From Xenorhabdus bovienii (GTDB lineage: Bacteria; Pseudomonadota; Gammaproteobacteria; Enterobacterales; Enterobacteriaceae): a stretch of 64,000 nt of DNA. A model generated the notes under the pieces. It saw only the letters and a program-made list of their open reading frames with translations, did not search any database and had not been told where the DNA came from. Where the stretch lies: assembly GCF_024721015.1 (NCBI RefSeq), contig NZ_JANAIF010000006.1:43235-107234 (forward strand). The letters run 5' to 3'. A program made the translations under genes and the position numbers. This document shows, piece after piece, positions 29,519 through 40,548 of this stretch. The first letter of the stretch is position 1, and every line of letters starts with the position of its first letter.

Positions 29519-30472
29519 TTAATTAACCTCTTTCACCTCAACTCTCAATTCTTTTGGCACTTCAAAGACAATATTCTCTTCACGGCCATGCAGTTCGGTG
29601 ACGGTATCCGCGCCAAAGGCCTTCAAACGTTCAATAACCTGCTGAACTAAAATATCCGGCGCCGATGCTCCCGCAGTTACGCCAATGGCGTTCACACCTT
29701 TGATCCACTCTGATTTGATATCATCCGCCGAATCAATCAAATAAGCAGGTTTACCTACCCGCTGTGCTAGTTCAGCCAGACGGTTTGAATTTGATGAATT
29801 TTTCGAGCCTACCACCAAGACCACATCGGCACCTGATGCCAAGTCACGAACTGCTTCCTGACGGTTAGTCGTGGCATAACAGATATCATCTTTACGTGGG
29901 CCAACAATGTTCGGAAAACGTGCATTCAGCGCATCGATCACTTCTGATGTGTCATCCACAGAAAGCGTCGTCTGAGTCATAAAGCAGAGGTTATTTTCAT
30001 CCTTAACCTGCAGTTTCCACACATCTGCCGGTGATTCCACCAGATACATGCCGCCTTCAGGGTTATTGTATTGCCCCATCGTGCCTTCCACTTCAGGATG
30101 GCCTGCGTGACCGATCAGAATCGCTTCTTTGCCTTTGCGACTCGCCCGTGCCACTTCCATATGTACTTTTGTCACCAGTGGACAAGTGGCATCAAACAGC
30201 ATAGTTAAATTACGGGAGCGGGCTTCCGCACGAATAGCCTGAGAAACACCATGTGCTGAGAAGATCAGGATCGCACCATCAGGGACTTCTGCAATGTCTT
30301 CAATGAAAATAGCGCCACGTTCCCTGAGATTGTCAACCACATAGCGATTGTGAACCACTTCATGACGAACATAAATCGGTGCGCCATACAGTTCCAACGC
30401 ACGCTCAACGATGCTGATGGCACGATCAACACCGGCACAGAAACCACGGGGATTAGCCAGCAATATTTGCAT
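29519..30472 (-). CDS. ispH: 4-hydroxy-3-methylbut-2-enyl diphosphate reductase
   Basis: The [4Fe-4S] enzyme for the last step of the MEP isoprenoid pathway, giving IPP and DMAPP. The cluster cysteines lie in [25 protein letters not shown] and [14 protein letters not shown]. The start at 30472 gives the family N-terminus [14 protein letters not shown] and 317 residues; the open frame upstream is the end of fkpB in another frame. It overlaps fkpB by 20 bases, as expected for the ileS-lspA-fkpB-ispH operon. Confidence 0.97.
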   Translation of the reverse strand: MQILLANPRGFCAGVDRAISIVERALELYGAPIYVRHEVVHNRYVVDNLRERGAIFIEDIAEVPDGAILIFSAHGVSQAIRAEARSRNLTMLFDATCPLVTKVHMEVARASRKGKEAILIGHAGHPEVEGTMGQYNNPEGGMYLVESPADVWKLQVKDENNLCFMTQTTLSVDDTSEVIDALNARFPNIVGPRKDDICYATTNRQEAVRDLASGADVVLVVGSKNSSNSNRLAELAQRVGKPAYLIDSADDIKSEWIKGVNAIGVTAGASAPDILVQQVIERLKAFGADTVTELHGREENIVFEVPKELRVEVKEVN

Positions 30473-30923
30473 GATTTTCCTCCAACTGAGGGTCAATCTC
30501 CAGCACTTCAATGTCAAAAGTGATGTTTTGGTCAGCCAGCGGATGGTTAAAATCAACGATGATGGAACCTTCAGCCACTTCTTTGACTAAACCCGGCATT
30601 TCACTGCCATTCATGGCAGTAAATAGCATGATGGTTCCCACTTCAGGAATGCCGGCATCGGCAAAATCACGGGGTGTAAAATATTGCACCAAATCAGGAT
30701 TGGGTTTGCCGAAAATGGCTTCTCCCGCCAGCGTGAATTGATGTTTATCACCCACTTTCAAGCCAAGAAGCTGCTGTTCCAATGGCTCAGAGAGGCTACC
30801 ATCACCCAAGCGGAATAACGCAGGCTTACCTTGACTGTAAGTCGAGTCTGCCGTTGAGCCATCATCCAGCTTTAATGTGAAGTGTAATAAAACTGCACTG
30901 TGCACTTGCACCTGCGTTGACAT
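30453..30923 (-). CDS. fkpB: FKBP-type peptidyl-prolyl isomerase (SlpA-type)
   Basis: About 156 residues of the FkpB/SlpA branch, in which an IF (insert-in-flap) domain is fused in the FKBP fold. Motifs are [43 protein letters not shown] and [23 protein letters not shown]. It acts as a cytoplasmic prolyl isomerase and chaperone. ATG 30923 is preferred over GTG 30932 by spacing from AGG. Confidence 0.95.
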   Translation of the reverse strand: MSTQVQVHSAVLLHFTLKLDDGSTADSTYSQGKPALFRLGDGSLSEPLEQQLLGLKVGDKHQFTLAGEAIFGKPNPDLVQYFTPRDFADAGIPEVGTIMLFTAMNGSEMPGLVKEVAEGSIIVDFNHPLADQNITFDIEVLEIDPQLEENHANIAG

Positions 30924-30959
30924 ATTGCTCACACCTATTACTCAAAAAATGATTGCACA

Positions 30960-30986
30960 TATACCCGTTGAAACTGATTGGGTATA
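30960..30986. repeat. Short interrupted palindrome in the lspA-fkpB gap
   Basis: TATACCC and GGGTATA bracket 13 bases within the 106-base gap of the operon. A TATACCCG sequence also occurs at the IS630 remnant edge (24940-24947), so this may be a dispersed intergenic repeat. Two copies are too few to define it. Confidence 0.35.
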
Positions 30987-31029
30987 GATGAAATTATCAG
31001 CCCCAGTACCATTGACCGGGGCTGATTTC

Positions 31030-31539
31030 TTATTGTGATTTCGATGCTGTTTTCTTGTCATCCGGGCTGATAAAGCTCTCTATGATGATGAAAGCTGCCC
31101 CGATACAGATCGCAGAGTCTGCAATATTAAAAGTAGGCCAGTGCCATTCCCCGACGTAAAAGTCGATGAAATCGACAACAAAGCCATGTACCAGCCGATC
31201 GAACAAATTCCCCAATGCCCCACCAATCACCAAGGCGTAAGCAGCATTACTCAGTTTCTGCTTGGCACTAGAGCGGTACATCATCACCAGCAGTACAGCA
31301 GAGATGATGATAGCCACCAATGCAAAGAACCAGCGCTGCCAGCCGCCCTTATCAGCGAGAAAACTGAATGCAGCCCCCGGATTCTGAGCATAAGTCAGAT
31401 TGAAATAAGGTATCAATGGTGTGGATTCATACAGTGTGAAATTCTGCAACACTAACTGTTTGCTTCCTAAATCCAGTATCAATACCACTACAACCAGCCA
31501 AAGCCAGCGAAGACCAGTGGAACAAATGGGTTTATTCAT
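31030..31539 (-). CDS. lspA: Lipoprotein signal peptidase II
   Basis: A 169-residue inner-membrane aspartic protease with four transmembrane segments that removes the signal peptide of lipidated prolipoproteins. The catalytic Asp residues are in [18 protein letters not shown] and [15 protein letters not shown]; the [10 protein letters not shown] block is also present. Its start overlaps the ileS stop by one base. Same order as E. coli. Confidence 0.96.
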   Translation of the reverse strand: MNKPICSTGLRWLWLVVVVLILDLGSKQLVLQNFTLYESTPLIPYFNLTYAQNPGAAFSFLADKGGWQRWFFALVAIIISAVLLVMMYRSSAKQKLSNAAYALVIGGALGNLFDRLVHGFVVDFIDFYVGEWHWPTFNIADSAICIGAAFIIIESFISPDDKKTASKSQ

Positions 31540-34352
31540 CAGGCAAATTTACGCTCTTCACCGTTACCGGCAACGTTAGTCACACAGCGGCCGCAAAGTT
31601 CTGCATGTTCCGCCACCAACCCCACATTTTTAGCATAGTGCCAGCAACGTGGGCATTTCTCTCCATCCGCTTTGCGGAAAGCAACTTTCAAGCCTTTAAG
31701 TTCACTCTGCTGTGCATCGTCACCTGCTGCGGCATAAGTGGCAACTTCAACCTGAGAAGTCAGCAGAACAAAACGCAATTCGTCAGATAGTTTGTTGAGT
31801 TTTCCTGCCAATGCTTCGTCAGCATAGAGGGTAACTGCGGCTTCCAGTGAACTGCGGATATGTTTATCAGCACGAGCCTGTTCCAGAACCTTGTTCACTT
31901 CACCACGTACTTCCAGCAATTCAGCCCAGAAAGTATCGTTCATATCTGCGCCATCTTCCAGACCAAACAGCCCGTCGTACCACTCTTCAGTAAAGACATA
32001 CTGGGCGCGGTTGCCCGGCAGTTCATTCCAGACTTCATCAGCGGTGAAGGAAAGGATCGGCGCCATCCAGCGCACCAGTGCTTCTGCAATATGGTACAGG
32101 GCGCTCTGGCAGCTACGACGAGCCAGACCATCGCTCTTCGCGGTGTATTGGCGGTCTTTAATGATATCCAGATAGAATGAACCCATTTCTACGGAGCAGA
32201 ACTGCATCAAACGTTGGACGACGGAGTGGAAATCATATTCGTCATAGCATTTGAGGATATCAGCCTGTGCTGCCTGAGCACGACCCACTGCCCAACGATC
32301 CAGCGCGACCATATCTTCCGCTTTCACCATATGTTGTTCCGGGTCAAAACCATTCAGGTTTGCCAGCAGGAAACGAGCGGTATTACGAATACGGCGGTAC
32401 GCATCGGCAGAGCGTTTCAGGATTTCGTCAGAAACCGCGATTTCACCAGAATAGTCAGTGGATGCCACCCACAGACGCAGAATATCCGCACCCAGTTTAT
32501 TCATCACATCTTGCGGGCTGACGGTATTACCGATGGATTTGGACATTTTGCGTCCCTGTTCATCCACGGTGAACCCATGAGTCAGAACTTGACGGTAAGG
32601 TGCCTTGCCCTTAATCGCTGTAGACAACATTAATGAGGACATGAACCAGCCACGGTGCTGATCGGAGCCTTCCAGATAGATATCTGCTGAGTTGCCGTGA
32701 AATTCTGGACGAGCATCTACAACAGAGGAGTGAGTACTTCCTGAATCAAACCAAACATCCAGCGTATCCGGTGCCTTCACGTAATCAGCGGCGTCAGCAC
32801 CCAGTAATTCTGCGGTGTCCAGATCCCACCATGCTTGAATACCATCGACTTCAACACGCTTGGCAACTTCTTCGATCAACTCTTGTGTACGTGGGTGCAA
32901 CTCCTGCGTTTCTTTGTGCAGGAACAGGGACATTGGTACGCCCCATGTACGCTGACGGGAGATACACCAATCCGGACGATTTTCTACCATTGATTCAATA
33001 CGTGCCTGCCCCCAGCCCGGTATCCACTCAACGCCTTTGATCTCTTTCAGTGATTGTTCACGCAGACCGTTCTGATCCATGCTGATGAACCACTGTGGAG
33101 TCGCACGGAAGATGATCGGTTTTTTGTGACGCCAGCAGCAAGGGTAGCTGTGCTGTAATTTTGCCACATTCAGCAGAGCGCCTTTTTCTTGCAGCAGTTC
33201 AACGATAATATCGTTCGCCTTGAAGACAAATACGCCATCCAGTGAAGGATAAGTACCAGAGATATAGCAGCCATTCGGCCCGACTGGGTTCGCAATTTCA
33301 AGGCCATATTTCAGGCTGATGGAGTAGTCGTCCGGGCCGTGACCACCCGCAGTATGTACCGCACCTGTACCTGCTTCAAGCGTAACGTGATCGCCCAGAA
33401 TTGCAGGAACGTCGAAGCCCATGAATGGGTGGTTGAAGCGCAGTAGTTCCAGATCCGCACCAGTACAGTCACTCAGCACTTGCCATGAAGTCATGCCCGC
33501 ACGCTGCATGACGGATTCAACCAATTCGGCCGCCAGGATCAGGCATTCGTCTTCTATTTTGACCAACTGATAAGTAATTTCAGCATTCAGCGAAATAGCG
33601 CGGTTAGCTGGCAATGTCCACGGTGTGGTTGTCCAGATAACCAGAGAGATCGGCAGGCCAAGCGACTGTATATCAAATTTGGCATACACCGCATCCGCAT
33701 CAACAGCCTTGAAGCGAACGTCAATGGAAGGCGAAGTTCTGTCGTAATATTCAACTTCGGCTTCTGCAAGGGAGGAGCCACAGTCAGTACACCAATGAAC
33801 GGGTTTAACGCCTTTCAGCAAATGACCGTTACCGATGATACGACCCAGCGCACGAATGATATCGGCTTCGGTTTTGAAATCCATTGTCAGATAAGGTTTA
33901 TCCCAGTCGCCCAGAACCCCCAGACGCATGAAACCCGCTCTTTGTACTTCGACCTGGCTCATTGCATATTTGCGGCACTCAGCACGGAATTCAGCGGCGG
34001 AAAATTTTTCCCCCGGCTTGCCAATAATCTGCTCAACCTTGAGCTCAATTGGCAAACCGTGGCAGTCCCAACCAGGAATATAAGGCGAATCGTAGCCTGA
34101 CAACCCTTTGGACTTAATAACAATATCTTTGAGAATTTTATTGACTGAGTGACCAATATGAATATCGCCGTTTGCATAGGGAGGGCCATCATGCAAAATA
34201 AATGTTTTTTTACCAGATTTAGCTTTTCTAATCGCCTGATACAAACCTTCTTTGTACCAACGTTTCAACATATCTGGTTCGCGCTTGGCTAAATCCCCGC
34301 GCATCGGGAACCCTGTTTCCGGTAGGTTCAGGGTGTCTTTATAGTCACTCAT
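31539..34352 (-). CDS. ileS: Isoleucyl-tRNA synthetase
   Basis: A 937-residue class I synthetase with the HIGH motif ([15 protein letters not shown]), the CP1 editing insert ([20 protein letters not shown]) and the KMSKS loop ([11 protein letters not shown]). A C-terminal zinc-binding element ([14 protein letters not shown]) is present. It charges tRNA-Ile and hydrolyses Val-tRNA-Ile. Length and motifs are those of the bacterial enzyme; no resistance-type replacement is seen. It lies 26 bases after ribF. Confidence 0.98.
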   Translation of the reverse strand: MSDYKDTLNLPETGFPMRGDLAKREPDMLKRWYKEGLYQAIRKAKSGKKTFILHDGPPYANGDIHIGHSVNKILKDIVIKSKGLSGYDSPYIPGWDCHGLPIELKVEQIIGKPGEKFSAAEFRAECRKYAMSQVEVQRAGFMRLGVLGDWDKPYLTMDFKTEADIIRALGRIIGNGHLLKGVKPVHWCTDCGSSLAEAEVEYYDRTSPSIDVRFKAVDADAVYAKFDIQSLGLPISLVIWTTTPWTLPANRAISLNAEITYQLVKIEDECLILAAELVESVMQRAGMTSWQVLSDCTGADLELLRFNHPFMGFDVPAILGDHVTLEAGTGAVHTAGGHGPDDYSISLKYGLEIANPVGPNGCYISGTYPSLDGVFVFKANDIIVELLQEKGALLNVAKLQHSYPCCWRHKKPIIFRATPQWFISMDQNGLREQSLKEIKGVEWIPGWGQARIESMVENRPDWCISRQRTWGVPMSLFLHKETQELHPRTQELIEEVAKRVEVDGIQAWWDLDTAELLGADAADYVKAPDTLDVWFDSGSTHSSVVDARPEFHGNSADIYLEGSDQHRGWFMSSLMLSTAIKGKAPYRQVLTHGFTVDEQGRKMSKSIGNTVSPQDVMNKLGADILRLWVASTDYSGEIAVSDEILKRSADAYRRIRNTARFLLANLNGFDPEQHMVKAEDMVALDRWAVGRAQAAQADILKCYDEYDFHSVVQRLMQFCSVEMGSFYLDIIKDRQYTAKSDGLARRSCQSALYHIAEALVRWMAPILSFTADEVWNELPGNRAQYVFTEEWYDGLFGLEDGADMNDTFWAELLEVRGEVNKVLEQARADKHIRSSLEAAVTLYADEALAGKLNKLSDELRFVLLTSQVEVATYAAAGDDAQQSELKGLKVAFRKADGEKCPRCWHYAKNVGLVAEHAELCGRCVTNVAGNGEERKFA

Positions 34353-34378
34353 TATAGATTCTCAGTTCCAATTTTCCG

Positions 34379-35323
34379 CTAGATACATGACTCGGATCGC
34401 TGCAAAAGATAATCCCTTGCAGCAACCACATCATTTGCGATTTGCTGTTTAAGCGCATCAAGCGAAGCAAACCGCTGTTCATCACGCAATTTTTTGCGTA
34501 ATACCACATCAATATGACGCCCATACAGATCCATTTGGGTATCAATCAAATGCACTTCAAGTTGCTGGCCCAGACCCGAAACTGTGGGTCGATTACCAAT
34601 ATTAGCGACACCCGGTAAGGGGTTATCGCCCAATCCATAAACTTCCACAGCATAAACACCCTTTACAGGGGCAACCAGACGTTTCAACGGTAAGTTTGCC
34701 GTAGGAAACCCAATTGTACGTCCCAAGCGGTTACCGTGAACGACTCTGCCACTTATGCTGTAAGGATGCCCCAATAATGTTTCTGCCAACGCCAGATCAT
34801 CATCTTGCAGCGCCTGACGAATAGCGGTACTGCTGATCCGCAGACCGCTGTCACAGAAACTGTCTGTGCTGGCAACATCAAAACCGTATTGTTTACCCGC
34901 TTGTTGTAAATAGTGAAAATCTCCGAGGCGATTTTTGCCAAAACGGAAATCATCCCCTATTGCCAGAAACTTAACACCCAGTTTTTCCACGAGCAGCCGT
35001 GAAACAAAGGCTTCAGGTGAATTAGTTGCGAAATTTCGGTCAAATTTCACACATAACAGATAATCAACGCCATACTGGGATAGATATCTTATTTTATCTC
35101 TCAGCCGTGTCAGGCGGGCTGGCGCTTTATCGACAGCAAAAACTTCCAATGGCTGCGGTTCGAAAATCATGACCATCGTCGGTAACCCGGAACGCAGCCC
35201 TTCTTGTTTCAAATGTTTCAATAAAGCCTGGTGCCCGCGATGGACACCATCAAAATTACCAATCGTCAGCACGCAACCATGGTGACGCGCCCGGATATTG
35301 TGTACACCGCGAATTAGCTCCAT
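34379..35323 (-). CDS. ribF: Bifunctional riboflavin kinase / FAD synthetase
   Basis: A 314-residue two-domain protein: N-terminal FMN adenylyltransferase (VLTIGNFDGVHRGHQALL; SSTAIRQALQDDD) and C-terminal riboflavin kinase (GRTIGFPTANLPL; GVANIGNRPTVSG; DLYGRHIDVVLRKKLRDE). It makes FMN and FAD. First gene of the ribF-ileS-lspA-fkpB-ispH run, and divergent from rpsT. Confidence 0.97.
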   Translation of the reverse strand: MELIRGVHNIRARHHGCVLTIGNFDGVHRGHQALLKHLKQEGLRSGLPTMVMIFEPQPLEVFAVDKAPARLTRLRDKIRYLSQYGVDYLLCVKFDRNFATNSPEAFVSRLLVEKLGVKFLAIGDDFRFGKNRLGDFHYLQQAGKQYGFDVASTDSFCDSGLRISSTAIRQALQDDDLALAETLLGHPYSISGRVVHGNRLGRTIGFPTANLPLKRLVAPVKGVYAVEVYGLGDNPLPGVANIGNRPTVSGLGQQLEVHLIDTQMDLYGRHIDVVLRKKLRDEQRFASLDALKQQIANDVVAARDYLLQRSESCI

Positions 35324-35672
35324 AGCTGGCTCAATACCGTGGAAATTGCCGGATTATACCTTGTACAGCGCACAAGGTTAACCCACGATCACAAAGGGTT
35401 TTTAATTAATAACCTGATTCTTACAATAAAAACAGGCCAGATGCCCGAAAAATATTTAATTTATCTCACTTCTTAGTGATTCATTGAGTTTTTTGTTGCG
35501 AAAGACTGTATTCCCTTTCAGTAAGCTGATAAAATCCTGCCCCATCACAACGTAATCAGCGTCGCTGTACAACGGCGCTTATTTACACAAATCCATTGAC
35601 AAAAGAAGGCTGAACATGCATATTTCTCGGCCTTTGAATTGTCCTCGCTAGAATATATTTGGGAGTTGGACC
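35324..35672. other. ribF-rpsT divergent promoter region
   Basis: 349 bases with no gene. It holds the promoters of rpsT and of the ribF-ispH operon; a good sigma-70 promoter for rpsT is seen at 35596-35624. Confidence 0.5.
35596..35624 (+). promoter_or_regulatory. Sigma-70 promoter for rpsT
   Basis: TTGACA (35596-35601), a 17-base spacer, and CATATT (35619-35624), about 50 bases before the TTG start. Confidence 0.5.
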
Positions 35673-35933
35673 TTGGCTAATATCAAATCAGCTAAGAAAC
35701 GCGCCATACAGTCAGAGAAACGCCGTCAGCACAATGCAAGCCGTCGTTCTATGGTGCGTACTTTTATCAAGAAAGTATACGTAGCTATCGCTTCTGGCGA
35801 TAAAGAAGCTGCACAGAAAGCATTCAATGACATGCAACCAATTGTTGATCGTCATTCCTGCAAGGGTCTGATCCACAAAAATAAAGCAGCACGTCATAAA
35901 TCTGCTCTGGCAGCGCAAATCAAAGCAATGTAA
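35673..35933 (+). CDS. rpsT: 30S ribosomal protein S20, TTG start
   Basis: An 86-residue basic protein starting [20 protein letters not shown] with Lys/Arg-rich helices; it binds the 5' domain of 16S rRNA. It starts with TTG at 35673 after GGGAG. E. coli rpsT also uses UUG, where the weak start is part of translational autoregulation. It is convergent with nhaR. Confidence 0.98.
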   Translation: MANIKSAKKRAIQSEKRRQHNASRRSMVRTFIKKVYVAIASGDKEAAQKAFNDMQPIVDRHSCKGLIHKNKAARHKSALAAQIKAM

Positions 35934-35954
35934 TTATTGTTTTTGATCATGCTG

Positions 35955-35983
35955 AAAAAACCGGCCTAGTGCCGGTTTTTTTG
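35955..35983 (+). terminator. Rho-independent terminator of rpsT
   Basis: AAAAACCGGC pairs with GCCGGTTTTT around a short CTAGT loop, followed by more T. It lies 22 bases after the stop. Confidence 0.9.
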
Positions 35984-36001
35984 TGCCTGTAGTTTTAAGT
36001 T

Positions 36002-36916
36002 TCAGTGATATTTTTTGAGGGGTGCATTGAATAATGCAGAAAAATCCTTGTTACAAACTCGTTGAACAGCCGGATGCTGAATCATGCGCTCAGCAAAAAT
36101 GACATAATATTCTTCCTGCACGGCATCCAATCGACCAATTTCAACAATATCGCTATCAACGAAGATGTCACTGGCATAGAAAGAAGGCGCAATGAAAATA
36201 GCGTTGTGATACATGCCAAACGCTTTCATCAGCGCAGCATCATCGAATTCACCTAGCACTTCAACTTGCAGGTTTTTATTGCGTATCCATGTCAGAAGTT
36301 TCCTGCCCAGCATCGAACGGCGACCGGGGATCAGTAAACGGCGCTCTTCCAGACATTCTGGAAACGGTTTTTCTGGGATCGGCTGACGGCAGTAAAAGCT
36401 GACGCTGCATTCGCCCAGTTTCACTGAGAACAGCCCTTCTTGCTGAGAAGAGTCAACCGGGCAATCTGACAGGATCATATCGAGCTTATGCTGGCTCAGT
36501 TGCTCGAGCAGCATTTCATGGGTTGATTCAAAACAGCGCAGGTGGATTTTCTCATGCTCCACGACTGTGGTTTCCAGCACTTTGCTGACTAAGCGCTTGG
36601 ACAACGCATCTGCTACACCCACATCAAACAGCAGGTTTGATTCTCGGCTGTAAGTGACGATATCCAGCATTTCGTGACTGAGCATAAACATTTTATCTGC
36701 ATAACGAAAAACCAATTGCCCCAACTCAGACGGAACCAATCCTCTCCCTTGACGCTTGAACAACTTTCCACTCAGACGTTCTTCCAAAGCCTTAATCTGA
36801 CCAGTAATGGTCTGTGGCGTCAGGTATAACGCCTCTGCTGCTCCAACAACGGAACCTTCCTTGCAGACATGCCAAAAATAATAAAGGTGGTTAAAGTTTA
36901 AATGTGAAACCCGCAT
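36002..36916 (-). CDS. nhaR: NhaR, LysR-family activator of nhaA
   Basis: A 304-residue LysR regulator with an N-terminal winged HTH ([27 protein letters not shown]) and a C-terminal effector domain. It activates nhaA in response to Na+ in E. coli. It lies directly after nhaA (11-base gap) in the same direction, as in E. coli. The HTH sequence and the start [17 protein letters not shown] are typical NhaR. Confidence 0.95.
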   Translation of the reverse strand: MRVSHLNFNHLYYFWHVCKEGSVVGAAEALYLTPQTITGQIKALEERLSGKLFKRQGRGLVPSELGQLVFRYADKMFMLSHEMLDIVTYSRESNLLFDVGVADALSKRLVSKVLETTVVEHEKIHLRCFESTHEMLLEQLSQHKLDMILSDCPVDSSQQEGLFSVKLGECSVSFYCRQPIPEKPFPECLEERRLLIPGRRSMLGRKLLTWIRNKNLQVEVLGEFDDAALMKAFGMYHNAIFIAPSFYASDIFVDSDIVEIGRLDAVQEEYYVIFAERMIQHPAVQRVCNKDFSALFNAPLKKYH

Positions 36917-36927
36917 ATATTTTTATC

Positions 36928-38124
36928 CTAAATTAATCTATTCATCTGCGTTTGGCGATGTTTTCTCTTCGGCAAAAGTATATTCAATAGCCCATAACCA
37001 ATGACAGCTGCGGCTGTTGAGCCAATCAATATGCCCAAGCGGGAGTAAGTACTGAAAGCGTCATTTAAACCTTCAAATGCCAGGCCAGAAATAAAGATAG
37101 ACATAGTAAAACCGATCCCACACAGTACCGAGACGGCAAAGATCTGCCTCAGATCAATTTTCTCCGGTAATTTGGCAACACCCAGTTTTACTGAGATCCA
37201 GCTAAACAGAAAAATACCCAGAGGCTTGCCAATAAACAGACCAAGTGCAATCCCCACTGGCAACATCCCCGTTAACCCGTTCAATGTTACCCCCTGTAAC
37301 GAGACCCCCGCATTGGCAAAAGCAAATAATGGCAGGATTAAATAAGCTACCCACGGATGCAAACCATGCTCAAGGGATTCAGAAGGTGAATGACCTTTTT
37401 TGCAGCGCAAAGGGATCATGAACCCAACAATGACGCCAGCTAATGTTGCATGAACACCGGATTTCAGGATACAAACCCACAAAACAGCACCGACCACCAG
37501 ATAAGCAGATGTTTTAGCTATTCCGCGCCAGTTCATCCAAACCAGAAGCGCTATCATTGCTCCTGCTAGGCCGAGAGCGATTAACGAAACGGTTTTGGTG
37601 TAAAACAGGGCGATAATAATGATGACACCCAAGTCATCCATAATCGCCAGAGCAAGCAAAAAGACTTTTAATGCTGTTGGCACACGTTTTCCCAGCAGTG
37701 CCATGACACCCAGCGCAAATGCAATATCTGTAGCGGCGGGGATAGCCCAACCCTGCCGAGTGATTTCATCACCACCGTTAAACAACAGGTAGACCAGAGC
37801 CGGTGCGATCATGCCTCCAACTGCGGCAATCGCAGGGAAAACGGCTTTGTCACGGCCAGCCAGCGAACCTTCCATTAATTCTCGCTTAACTTCCAAGCCG
37901 ACAATCAGGAAAAATACGGCCATTAAGCCATCATTGATCCAGAGCAACAGCGGTTTGTTAATTTCCAATGCGGCAAATTGTACCGCAACCGGAAGGTTGA
38001 GAAATTGGTGGTAGATACCCTGCAATGGCGTATTCGCCATAACCAGTGCAACAATCGCAGCAATAATGAGAATAATTCCTCCTGCTGCTTCTAACTTTAA
38101 AAACTGGCGAATGATTGCAGTCAT
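36928..38124 (-). CDS. nhaA: Na+/H+ antiporter NhaA
   Basis: About 398 residues with twelve transmembrane segments. It exchanges 2 H+ for 1 Na+ and is the main sodium extrusion system. The Asp pair essential for ion binding is in [19 protein letters not shown], and [12 protein letters not shown] is conserved. ATG 38124 is taken because it gives a family-like short N-terminus ([16 protein letters not shown]); a longer frame from 38160 has no ribosome site. Confidence 0.95.
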   Translation of the reverse strand: MTAIIRQFLKLEAAGGIILIIAAIVALVMANTPLQGIYHQFLNLPVAVQFAALEINKPLLLWINDGLMAVFFLIVGLEVKRELMEGSLAGRDKAVFPAIAAVGGMIAPALVYLLFNGGDEITRQGWAIPAATDIAFALGVMALLGKRVPTALKVFLLALAIMDDLGVIIIIALFYTKTVSLIALGLAGAMIALLVWMNWRGIAKTSAYLVVGAVLWVCILKSGVHATLAGVIVGFMIPLRCKKGHSPSESLEHGLHPWVAYLILPLFAFANAGVSLQGVTLNGLTGMLPVGIALGLFIGKPLGIFLFSWISVKLGVAKLPEKIDLRQIFAVSVLCGIGFTMSIFISGLAFEGLNDAFSTYSRLGILIGSTAAAVIGYGLLNILLPKRKHRQTQMNRLI

Positions 38125-38330
38125 GGATAGATAACCTATGAAGTTAATTAGGGCGCTCATGTTATGACAGTCATGACTTCGGAAAAAATCGATTATTTAT
38201 GCGATATGAGTCGGTATAATCGAATTATAACATTGAGAAAGTAACATTTTTTCTGTGATGGGTATATTGATATAAGCATCAAAAGCTGTTTTTATCATCA
38301 ATCCATTAACGTAATGACTAAAATATAGCC

Positions 38331-39176
38331 ATGACAACTTTCCTATTATTATCTGTACTTGCTGCCGCCTTGTTACATGCTAGTTGGAATGCTTTAGTCA
38401 AAATCAGTGCTGATCGATTCTTGGGTATTTCAATTATCGTCTTTTTTGCCGGTCTGATTTCGACATCCGGATTGTTCTGGGTTGGATTACCCACACCCGC
38501 CTCTCTACCGTGGTTAATACTATCTTCCATCCTGCATATTGGTTATTGCCTGTTTCTGAGCCGTTCTTATGCCACAGGAGATTTAAGCCAGGTATATCCC
38601 ATCGCCAGAGGGTGTGCACCGCTAATTACCGTCTTATTGAGTTGGATAATATTGCAGGAAGTATTACCGCCCTTTGCCAGGTTGGGCGTCAGTTTAATTA
38701 TCGCAGGGGTTATTTTGATCGCATTTCCTCACGGTAAGAAATCCATCCAGATGGATCGCAGGACATTAATCGCAGCACTTACAACCTCAATATTTACTGC
38801 CTGCTATACCTTGTCTGATGGGATTGGCTCCCGTGCCAGTGATAACGCCTTAACCTATATCTTGTGGTTATTCGCTATTCATGGCTGGTCAATGGGCGTG
38901 ATTATTTATTTCAAATACCGGAAAACGGCCGGACAAAACGTCCGTCAATACTGGAAACAAGGGTTATTAGGTGGGCTAATGCAGTTGTTGAGCTATGGTA
39001 TTGTCATTTGGGCGATGAGTCATGCTTCTATTGTGATGGTAGCCGCACTACGTGAGACTAGCGTACTGTTTGCAGTGCTATTGCCTGTCTTTATTCTGCA
39101 GGAGCCATTTAGCAAAATACGATTATTGGCCTGTCTTGTGATTGTGGCTGGGGTTATTTGTACTAAGTTAGAGTGA
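38331..39176 (+). CDS. EamA/DMT-family transporter
   Basis: A 281-residue membrane protein with ten hydrophobic segments in two EamA halves (~1-135 and ~145-281). Visible signatures are HASWNALVKISADRF, YATGDLSQVYPIARGCAPL and IVMVAALRETSVLFAVLLPVFILQEPF. The family moves amino acids or other small metabolites, often outward. It is divergent from nhaA and convergent with the MFS gene of island 2, so it may or may not belong to that cluster. Confidence 0.85.
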   Translation: MTTFLLLSVLAAALLHASWNALVKISADRFLGISIIVFFAGLISTSGLFWVGLPTPASLPWLILSSILHIGYCLFLSRSYATGDLSQVYPIARGCAPLITVLLSWIILQEVLPPFARLGVSLIIAGVILIAFPHGKKSIQMDRRTLIAALTTSIFTACYTLSDGIGSRASDNALTYILWLFAIHGWSMGVIIYFKYRKTAGQNVRQYWKQGLLGGLMQLLSYGIVIWAMSHASIVMVAALRETSVLFAVLLPVFILQEPFSKIRLLACLVIVAGVICTKLE

Positions 39177-39200
39177 GAAGTTCAAGTAATATAAATGAGA

Positions 39201-39252
39201 ACTCAATCTGACTGCAGAATGATATAGCCAAATCCCTTAAATCAGATTGAGT
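39201..39252. terminator. Hairpin between EamA and MFS genes
   Basis: ACTCAATCTGA (39201-39211) pairs with TCAGATTGAGT (39242-39252) across a 30-base loop. It lies between convergent genes and can serve both. Confidence 0.55.
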
Positions 39253-39281
39253 GTCGCTCAATATCTTAAAACCATAAGCAG

Positions 39282-40469
39282 CTATTGAGAATCATTCGTT
39301 GTCCTTTGACTTGTTCGTAAAAGATAAAATATTTGTATGATCCCCCCGATAACGGCAATTCCACCTGCGGCAACAGCTAGAATCCATATTGGAATACTCA
39401 ATGAAAGTAACAATCCTCCGATAGCGGCACCAATAGCACTACCAAGATAAAGTGCAGACTCATTCAATGCTACCGCTAAATTTCCATCTCCCTGCTTCTC
39501 ACGGGTACTAATCAACTCATTATTTTGTGGAACTTGTAATGCCCACCCTAAAGCTCCCCATAATGCAATTGGCAACATAACCAACCACTGATTTATTTCA
39601 GCGAACAATGGGAGTAATAATAATGAAATGGCGAGTAATACCATGATAATCAATGTCAGTAATGGGCCTTTAATCCGATCTACAATTGGCCCAATCAGGA
39701 AGCTACCAATAACCCCGCCAATTCCCCATACCCATAAATAAGTGGTTACAGAAACATTCACGTTATAACTTGGCTCTGAAATTAATGGCGCAATGAATGT
39801 ATACATTCCCAAACTGGATATTGCAGCCAAAAGGGAAACTAACAAAATCATTAAGACATTACCATCAGCTAAAATAGCTATTTTTCTTTTCAGAGGAATG
39901 TGTGAAGTATCGGGCAAGGCAGGAAGCTTTAAAGCCAATCCAATAAATGATGCCAATCCCAATAAACTTATCAGCCATAGTGCTGCCTGCCAGCCTGCAT
40001 AATTAGCTAAAATAAGACTAAGGGGCACACCTAATACCACCCCACTTGCCATGCCTCCCATAATAATGGCGATAGATTTACCCTGATTATTGCGTTCTGA
40101 AAGGGCTGCTGAAGCTGCAATTCCCATAGCCAGATAAACTCCAGCACCAATGCCTGCAATAGCCCTGAATATTAATAACATGTGAAAATTACTGCTTAAT
40201 GCACTGGCAGCATTGGCCACAAAGAAAATGACAAGTGCTAACAAAAGCCCTTGCCTCTGCTTATTCATGGGTAGCACTGCAACAAATAATGGAGAACCCA
40301 ACCCATACGCCAGTGTAAAAGCAGTCACTAACTGTGCAGCCATAGCAACAGATACGGAAAAAGATGTTTCAATCAAAGGGATCAAGCCAGCCGTTACGTA
40401 TGAAGCCATACCAAGGGCAAATGCACCAATGGCAATAAGATATACGGAAAAACTACTGTTTGAGTGCAT
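39282..40469 (-). CDS. MFS exporter (DHA1 drug:H+ antiporter type)
   Basis: A 395-residue transporter with twelve transmembrane segments. Motif A-like loops are seen (YGLGSPLFVAVLPMNKQR; DRIKGPLLTLIIM), with RAIAGIGAGVYLAMG in TM4 and GVVLGVPLSLILANYAGWQ, a motif C-like stretch typical of exporters. It is last in the minus-strand run that begins with the ALAS-like gene, 79 bases after asnB. Export of the cluster product is the natural role; intake is not excluded. GAGG lies 8 bases before the ATG. Confidence 0.87.
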   Translation of the reverse strand: MHSNSSFSVYLIAIGAFALGMASYVTAGLIPLIETSFSVSVAMAAQLVTAFTLAYGLGSPLFVAVLPMNKQRQGLLLALVIFFVANAASALSSNFHMLLIFRAIAGIGAGVYLAMGIAASAALSERNNQGKSIAIIMGGMASGVVLGVPLSLILANYAGWQAALWLISLLGLASFIGLALKLPALPDTSHIPLKRKIAILADGNVLMILLVSLLAAISSLGMYTFIAPLISEPSYNVNVSVTTYLWVWGIGGVIGSFLIGPIVDRIKGPLLTLIIMVLLAISLLLLPLFAEINQWLVMLPIALWGALGWALQVPQNNELISTREKQGDGNLAVALNESALYLGSAIGAAIGGLLLSLSIPIWILAVAAGGIAVIGGIIQIFYLLRTSQRTTNDSQ

Positions 40470-40548
40470 ATTCAGACCTCAACGAATTTCATTATGCCAA
40501 GAGAAACCATTGCTGCTTTTAAAAGTATAAGAACAGCATGAGTGCCTG